A stretch of 18,119 nt of DNA from CAYOEZ01 sp964402955 (GTDB lineage Bacteria; Chloroflexota; DTOL01; DAOUCN01), in assembly GCA_964402955.1 (NCBI GenBank), contig CAYOEZ010000083.1, positions 1 through 18,119 of the forward strand, in the 5' to 3' direction. This document shows positions 13,966 through 18,119 of the stretch, one piece after another. The translations under genes were made by a program, and so were the position numbers. The notes beneath the pieces are model-generated. The model did not search any database, was not told where the DNA came from, and saw only the letters and a program-made list of their open reading frames with translations. How positions within the stretch are numbered: the first letter of the stretch is position 1; each line of letters begins with the position of its first letter.

Positions 13966-15771
13966 TTACTTACCGTCGGTCACCCACCACTCATGAATGT
14001 TGCGGTTCAGGTTGAATGTACCGAGCATATGCTTGGCGCCCATGACACGCTTGTTGACGGCGACGGTGCGGTTTGCCCAGTAGAGCGGAATGGTGGGCAG
14101 CTCGTCGACGAACAGGTTCTGGAATTCGTTGTAGATCGTCTTGCGGGCAGCCGTGTCGGCTGTGGCCACACCCTTGTCGAGCAGGTCATCCATTGCCTTC
14201 ACGCTCCAGCCGCCGTTGTTATACTGGCCGCCGGTCTTGTACTGCGAGCTTACATCAGGATCGAGCGAGCCGCCCCAGCCGATGAAGGAGAGATCCCAAG
14301 TGTCTTCCTTCTGCTTGGTGCGCAGAGTAGCGAATTCCATCTTCTCGATGCTGACCTTTAGACCAATATCCTGCAAGTTTGCCTGCACCACATCGGCGGA
14401 AAGCTCGCGCACCTTGTTTCCGGTTGGCACCATGATCTTGAGCACATAGCTGGTGTCAAACTTGGACTCAGCCAGAAGGGCTTTGGCCTTGGCCGGGTCG
14501 TAGGGATACTTGCCTTCGGTGGCTTTCGAGTAGTAGGGCGTGGCCGGGATGATTGGAGCATTGCAGATCATGCCCTCGCCGAGCAGCAGCGAATCAACGA
14601 TGAGTTTGCGGTTGATGGCGGTGACCACAGCCTGCCGGAAGAGCTTGTTGTTGGTTGGCTTCTTGGCGCGGTAGTTGATGTCGATATACTGGTAGCCAAC
14701 GTCTACGTAACTGTAGGCATCGATGTTCTTGAGGCCCTTGGCGCGCGCCCAGTCGTCGAGTGGGACCTCGCCGATGCCGCCTCCAGAGGTCATGTCAATC
14801 TCGCCCTTCTCGAGTTGCGCGACCAGAGAAGCCGCCGGCACAACTTTCACGATCACCGTGTCCAAGTTGGGCTTGCCCAGGACATAGTCGTCGTTGCGAC
14901 TGAGCTCAAGGAACTGATCCGTCTGGTACTGCTTGAACTTGAAGGCGCCGGCGCCAACTGGCTTGGTCCAGAAGGCGGCTTTGGCGAAGTCGGCTGGCAC
15001 AACATCCTTGAGCAGGTGCTTGGGGATGAGGAACACGTTCTGGCCGATGGCTTCCAAAACATACTGTGGATCAGCGGGGCCCTTGAGCGTAATCTGAAGG
15101 GTCTGCTTGTCCACGACCTTGACGCCTTCCACGGCCGCTACGCCCTCTGGGCGCTTGGCGTTGGTCAGCCCCTTGATGCTCGCGACGTAGGAGCCGCGGT
15201 TGGTCTCGATCTGTGGGTGGGTGATGGCCCAGATGGTGAACTCCACGTCCTCGGCCGAAACGGGCGTGCCGTCATGCCACTTGGCCTTCGGGTTGATTGT
15301 GAACGTGTAGGTGGTGAGGTCCTTGCTCACTTCCCACTTCGAGGCAATGCGAGGCTGGAACTCAAGCTTTTCGTTGACAGTCAGCAGCGAGCCAAAGATG
15401 ATGTCGATCGGATAGATGGCGTAGCTGCTCTTGGCGTTGAGCGCCTGCAGGTTGTCTGGTGGGTTCCACTGTGCAATCGTGACCTTGCCGCCTGTCACGA
15501 CCTTGGGCCCTGCAGGTGTTGCTGTGGGCGGGACTGCTGTTGGTGGGACAGCGGTGGGCGCTGCTGGCGCTGCGGTCGCGGCTGCGGCTGGCGGCTTGGT
15601 CGCCGTCGGTGCGGCTGGAACGGGCGTGTTGGTTGGCGCCGGCGGCTTGGTGGCCGTGGGCGGAACCGGGGTCGCCGTCGGCGTTGCGCCGCAGGCGGCC
15701 AGGGTAATGGAGCTGGTGACAAGCGCTGCTGTTGCCAGGAATTGCCGTCTGTTCAACTTCTTACTCGACAT
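13966..15771 (-). CDS. SBP_bac_5 substrate-binding lipoprotein, normal domain order (SBP2)
   Basis: 601 residues. The N-terminus KKLNRRQFLATAALV with lipobox LAAC (Cys27) marks a Tat-like lipoprotein signal, followed by a Pro/Thr/Ala linker (28-90). The family 5 blocks then come in the usual order: GGKVTIAQ (94-101), PRIASKWEVS (140-149), AKWHDGTPVSAEDVEFT (163-179), LIPKH (248-252), PVGAGAFKF (271-279), NNKLFRQAVVTAINRKLI (374-391), YDPAKAKALLAES (424-436), VLKIMVPTGN (443-452), DIGLKVSI (468-475), DLSFIGWGG (493-501), and a terminal HEWWVTDGK. It binds the cargo, probably peptides, outside the cell and delivers it to the two permeases encoded upstream. AGGAGGAGG precedes the ATG. It follows dppC after a 79-bp gap and ends before a hairpin. 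Confidence 0.93.
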   Translation of the reverse strand: MSSKKLNRRQFLATAALVTSSITLAACGATPTATPVPPTATKPPAPTNTPVPAAPTATKPPAAAATAAPAAPTAVPPTAVPPTATPAGPKVVTGGKVTIAQWNPPDNLQALNAKSSYAIYPIDIIFGSLLTVNEKLEFQPRIASKWEVSKDLTTYTFTINPKAKWHDGTPVSAEDVEFTIWAITHPQIETNRGSYVASIKGLTNAKRPEGVAAVEGVKVVDKQTLQITLKGPADPQYVLEAIGQNVFLIPKHLLKDVVPADFAKAAFWTKPVGAGAFKFKQYQTDQFLELSRNDDYVLGKPNLDTVIVKVVPAASLVAQLEKGEIDMTSGGGIGEVPLDDWARAKGLKNIDAYSYVDVGYQYIDINYRAKKPTNNKLFRQAVVTAINRKLIVDSLLLGEGMICNAPIIPATPYYSKATEGKYPYDPAKAKALLAESKFDTSYVLKIMVPTGNKVRELSADVVQANLQDIGLKVSIEKMEFATLRTKQKEDTWDLSFIGWGGSLDPDVSSQYKTGGQYNNGGWSVKAMDDLLDKGVATADTAARKTIYNEFQNLFVDELPTIPLYWANRTVAVNKRVMGAKHMLGTFNLNRNIHEWWVTDGK

Positions 15772-15850
15772 CTGTTACCTCCTCCTGTATTTTGGAACTA
15801 TTGCTGTACTGCTCTCGTGATGACACGCACCATGTGTAACTGCGCGGCCG

Positions 15851-16846
15851 CTACCGTCTCAGCTTTGGGTCAAGAGCATCGCGCAAGCCATCACCGATGA
15901 AGTTGATGCAAAGCACGGAAATGAGAATCATCATGCCGGGCGGCACCCACAGCCACGGCTTCTTCTCCAGAATTGATAGGGACTGCGCAGCGTTCAGCAT
16001 CTGCCCCCAGCTCGACGTGGGCGGCTGCACGCCCAACCCCAGAAAACTCAGACCCGACTCGCTCAGGATGGCAGATGCAACGCCAAACGTGGCGCCAACG
16101 AGAATGGGACCCATGGCATTAGGAATGATGTGGCGCACGATGATGCGCGGCACGGGAACGCCGATAACACGCGCCGCTGTCACAAACTCCTGCACGCGCA
16201 GGTGCATAAACTCGGCGCGCACGATGCGCGCAATCTGTGGCCAGCCCAGCAAACCGAGCACAATCATGATATTGCGCAGGCCTGGGCCCAGCACACTTAC
16301 AAGCACGAGAATCAAGAGCAGATTGGGAAACGAGAGGACTATGTCGGTGAAGCGAGCGATCACCATGTCCACAGAACCGCCAAAATAGCCCGCCACCGCC
16401 CCCAGGGTGACGCCAATGGCCATGTAGATGGCAACGGCCACGACGCCAACCGACAGAGAGACGCGTCCGCCATAGATCATCCGGCTCAGGTTGTCGCGCC
16501 CGACTTGATCGGTTCCCAGCGGGTGTGCACGTGAAGGCGGCTTGTCGAAAACGGTCGGATCAATCTTGTTTGGGTCGTAGGGTGCAACAATCTGGGCAAA
16601 GACGGCGCTCAAGACTATAGCAAGAAAGACGACTGACGAGACGACCGCCAGCCGATGACGCAGAAAACGCCGCACGACAAGTCGCTTGAGTGACGTGGTA
16701 TAGGGCTGATGGCCATCGCTTTCATAACCTTCGAGCCGGGCAATCTCAACGGCGACAGACGCGTCTGTGTTTGCGACCCTGCCATCGCTCGTGACCGTAC
16801 CGCTGAGGGTGACGGCATCTTCAGTTGGCATCTTTTCGCTGGCCAT
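15851..16846 (-). CDS. dppC: Second Dpp-type ABC permease, DppC-like
   Basis: 331 residues. A long polar cytoplasmic N-terminus (1-55) precedes the first membrane segment (about 67-87), HPLGTDQVGRDNLSR (108-122), and a five-segment BPD_transp_1 core (about 128-318). The coupling loop is FVTAARVIGVPVPRIIVRHIIPN (221-243), and LSESGLSFLGLG (261-272) is the usual DppC block. GGAGG stands 6 bases before the ATG, and the gene begins two bases after the end of the dppB-like gene. It forms the membrane channel with that protein. It differs in sequence from the other DppC (6475-7416), so this is a second system and not a recent copy. Confidence 0.93.
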   Translation of the reverse strand: MASEKMPTEDAVTLSGTVTSDGRVANTDASVAVEIARLEGYESDGHQPYTTSLKRLVVRRFLRHRLAVVSSVVFLAIVLSAVFAQIVAPYDPNKIDPTVFDKPPSRAHPLGTDQVGRDNLSRMIYGGRVSLSVGVVAVAIYMAIGVTLGAVAGYFGGSVDMVIARFTDIVLSFPNLLLILVLVSVLGPGLRNIMIVLGLLGWPQIARIVRAEFMHLRVQEFVTAARVIGVPVPRIIVRHIIPNAMGPILVGATFGVASAILSESGLSFLGLGVQPPTSSWGQMLNAAQSLSILEKKPWLWVPPGMMILISVLCINFIGDGLRDALDPKLRR

Positions 16847-16848
16847 GC

Positions 16849-17805
16849 CTATCCTCCCGAATGCCGAATGCGCGGATCGGCCACGGCGTACCCCACATCC
16901 GCTATAAGGTTGCCGGCAGTTACCATGACGGCGGTTAGCAGATTGAGTCCCATAATCGTGGGATAATCGCGGTTGAAGATCGCTTCAATAGCCAGCCGCC
17001 CCATGCCGGGCCAGCCGAAGATCTGTTCAGTGATGATCGCTCCTCCGAGCAGCAGAGGAAATTGCAGCCCGGCGAGTGTAATGACCGGCATCAGCGCGTT
17101 GCGCAGCGCGTGTGAGAAGATGACAGCACGCTCACGCAGACCCTTGCCGCGTGCCGTCCGCACATAGTCCTGGTGTACAGCTTCAAGCATGCTCGAGCGC
17201 GTGTAGCGCATGACAAGTGCAGCCTGATACATGCCCAGGACCGTGCCCGGCAGAATGATGTGTTGCAGCCGGTCAAAGATGTTGGGCTCGATGCCAATGG
17301 TCTGCAAACCACCAGTGGGAAACATATCAAGCTTGAGGGAGAAGAAGTATATTAGAATGAGACCAAGAAAGAACGACGGCAGGGACACCCCCAAGTAAGA
17401 GATGAATGTCGCGACGTAGTCGAAGGATGAATACTGGCGAACAGCGGCCATTACCCCCACAGGAATGCCTATCAGGTAAGCCATGCCCAGGGCGAAGAGG
17501 GCCAAAGTGAGTGTGGGGATGATTCGTTCAGCAAGACGCGTTGACACGGGGCGGCTGTCGCCGAAGGAATAACCGAGGTTGCCGTGCAGCACGCCGTCCA
17601 GCCAGCGTATGTACTGGATATGAACGGGCTGATCAAGGCCAAGCGCCTTTTTCTGCAACTGAATCGCTTCCGGCGTCAAACCAGGATCAACCAACATGTC
17701 CACAGCATTGCCCGGAGCAAGTGTCATAATGAAGTAGGCAACGACTGTCACCCCCAGCAAGACAGGAATGGAGATGAGCAAGCGTCGAATGATGTACTTC
17801 AGCAT
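16849..17805 (-). CDS. dppB: Second Dpp-type ABC permease, DppB-like
   Basis: 318 residues. MLKYIIRRLL and the first membrane segment (about 9-30) lead to the APGN block, LGLDQPVHIQYIRWL (55-69), and the GNLGYSF block (75-81), all typical of DppB. The core has about five further segments and the loop DYVRTARGKGLRERAVIFSH, followed by ALRNALMPV. The ending GRLAIEAIFNRDYPTIMG is also characteristic. AGGAG lies 7 bases before the ATG. It is the first clear gene after the strong promoter at 18075-18103, so it heads the operon of dppB, dppC and SBP2. No ATPase gene follows; the pair at 4468-6473 or genes outside the window must supply energy. Confidence 0.93.
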   Translation of the reverse strand: MLKYIIRRLLISIPVLLGVTVVAYFIMTLAPGNAVDMLVDPGLTPEAIQLQKKALGLDQPVHIQYIRWLDGVLHGNLGYSFGDSRPVSTRLAERIIPTLTLALFALGMAYLIGIPVGVMAAVRQYSSFDYVATFISYLGVSLPSFFLGLILIYFFSLKLDMFPTGGLQTIGIEPNIFDRLQHIILPGTVLGMYQAALVMRYTRSSMLEAVHQDYVRTARGKGLRERAVIFSHALRNALMPVITLAGLQFPLLLGGAIITEQIFGWPGMGRLAIEAIFNRDYPTIMGLNLLTAVMVTAGNLIADVGYAVADPRIRHSGG

Positions 17806-18074
17806 CGTTCAACTCCTGCCGTGGATAGGAAGAAGAGCAAGAACAATGAACAATATGGCCCCTCCAGATAAGACAATGGGTTCACACTCGACAGGCATAG
17901 CGTTCCGCAAAGGGATGCCATTCACCTGCCAGGAAAAAGGTCGCGGCTGTAGCGTCTCTTGCTCAACTTCGAGGAAGACCTGTGGCGCCAAACTGTACGT
18001 CAGCGTAGTTCGGCGCTCCCGATGGGCACAACCAATGTACAGCGGGGAATATACAGACTTCCATGTCGGTGAAC
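17806..18074 (-). other. Transcribed leader of the second transporter operon, with doubtful small ORFs
   Basis: From the likely transcription start (about 18068) to the dppB-like ATG is roughly 260 bases. One frame (17809-18084) is open for 91 codons with a hydrophobic C-terminus and stops 3 bases before dppB, but its only early ATG lies inside the promoter, upstream of the predicted RNA start, and lacks a ribosome binding site. Another frame begins with ATG at 18064, almost at the RNA 5' end, and encodes 33 residues (to 17963). I recognise neither, nor a known riboswitch. Confidence 0.3.
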
Positions 18075-18103
18075 AGTATAACATGCCGGCATAGGCATGT
18101 CAA
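18075..18103 (-). promoter_or_regulatory. Near-consensus sigma70 promoter
   Basis: On the minus strand TTGACA (18098-18103) and TATACT (18075-18080) are exactly 17 bases apart. The -35 is perfect and the -10 has five of six consensus bases. It faces the dppB-dppC-SBP2 genes, with a predicted RNA start near 18068. It is the best promoter in the window. Confidence 0.75.
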
Positions 18104-18119
18104 CGTTTTCGCCTGTTTC

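Overview
This window is a peptide uptake and breakdown locus. Every convincing gene lies on the minus strand, so transcription runs from high to low coordinates. The host is probably a member of the Chloroflexota. This is inferred from moderately high GC content, from lipoproteins with a Tat-like RRQFL signal followed by long Pro/Thr/Ala linkers of the TPTAT.VPPTATKP type, and from many short hairpin repeats between genes. No rRNA, tRNA, CRISPR array or transposase is visible.

Right part (18119 to 13900): a near-consensus sigma70 promoter (TTGACA, 17 bases, TATACT) and a leader of about 260 bases precede a dppB-type permease, a dppC-type permease and a substrate-binding lipoprotein (SBP2) with the usual domain order. 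A 14-bp stem hairpin follows. This transporter has no ATPase genes of its own in the window.

Middle (13507 to 8785): an Asp/Glu/hydantoin racemase family protein, an M28-type metallopeptidase with a protease-associated region, and a second substrate-binding lipoprotein (SBP1). SBP1 is the main discovery. Its sequence blocks are in circularly permuted order: the region that normally forms the C-terminal part of an SBP_bac_5 protein comes first, directly after the signal and linker, and the normal N-terminal part follows. SBP2 in the same window serves as the unpermuted control.

Left part (8417 to 113): dppB, dppC, dppD and dppF in tight order (4-bp overlap, 1-bp gap, 22-bp overlap), then a nitroreductase, an M20-type metallopeptidase, an S33-type alpha/beta hydrolase resembling proline iminopeptidase, and an M19 membrane-dipeptidase-like protein.

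Together the genes suggest import of small peptides by two Dpp-type systems, possibly sharing one ATPase pair, followed by hydrolysis in the cytoplasm. The racemase and the M19 dipeptidase hint at peptides containing D-residues (inference). All three metallopeptidases depart from the textbook metal or catalytic residues at key positions. The gaps between genes carry several families of palindromes. One family has the GTAG head plus hairpin architecture of REP elements, with stems that co-vary around a nearly constant loop. Some repeat copies supply the stop codons of neighbouring genes.
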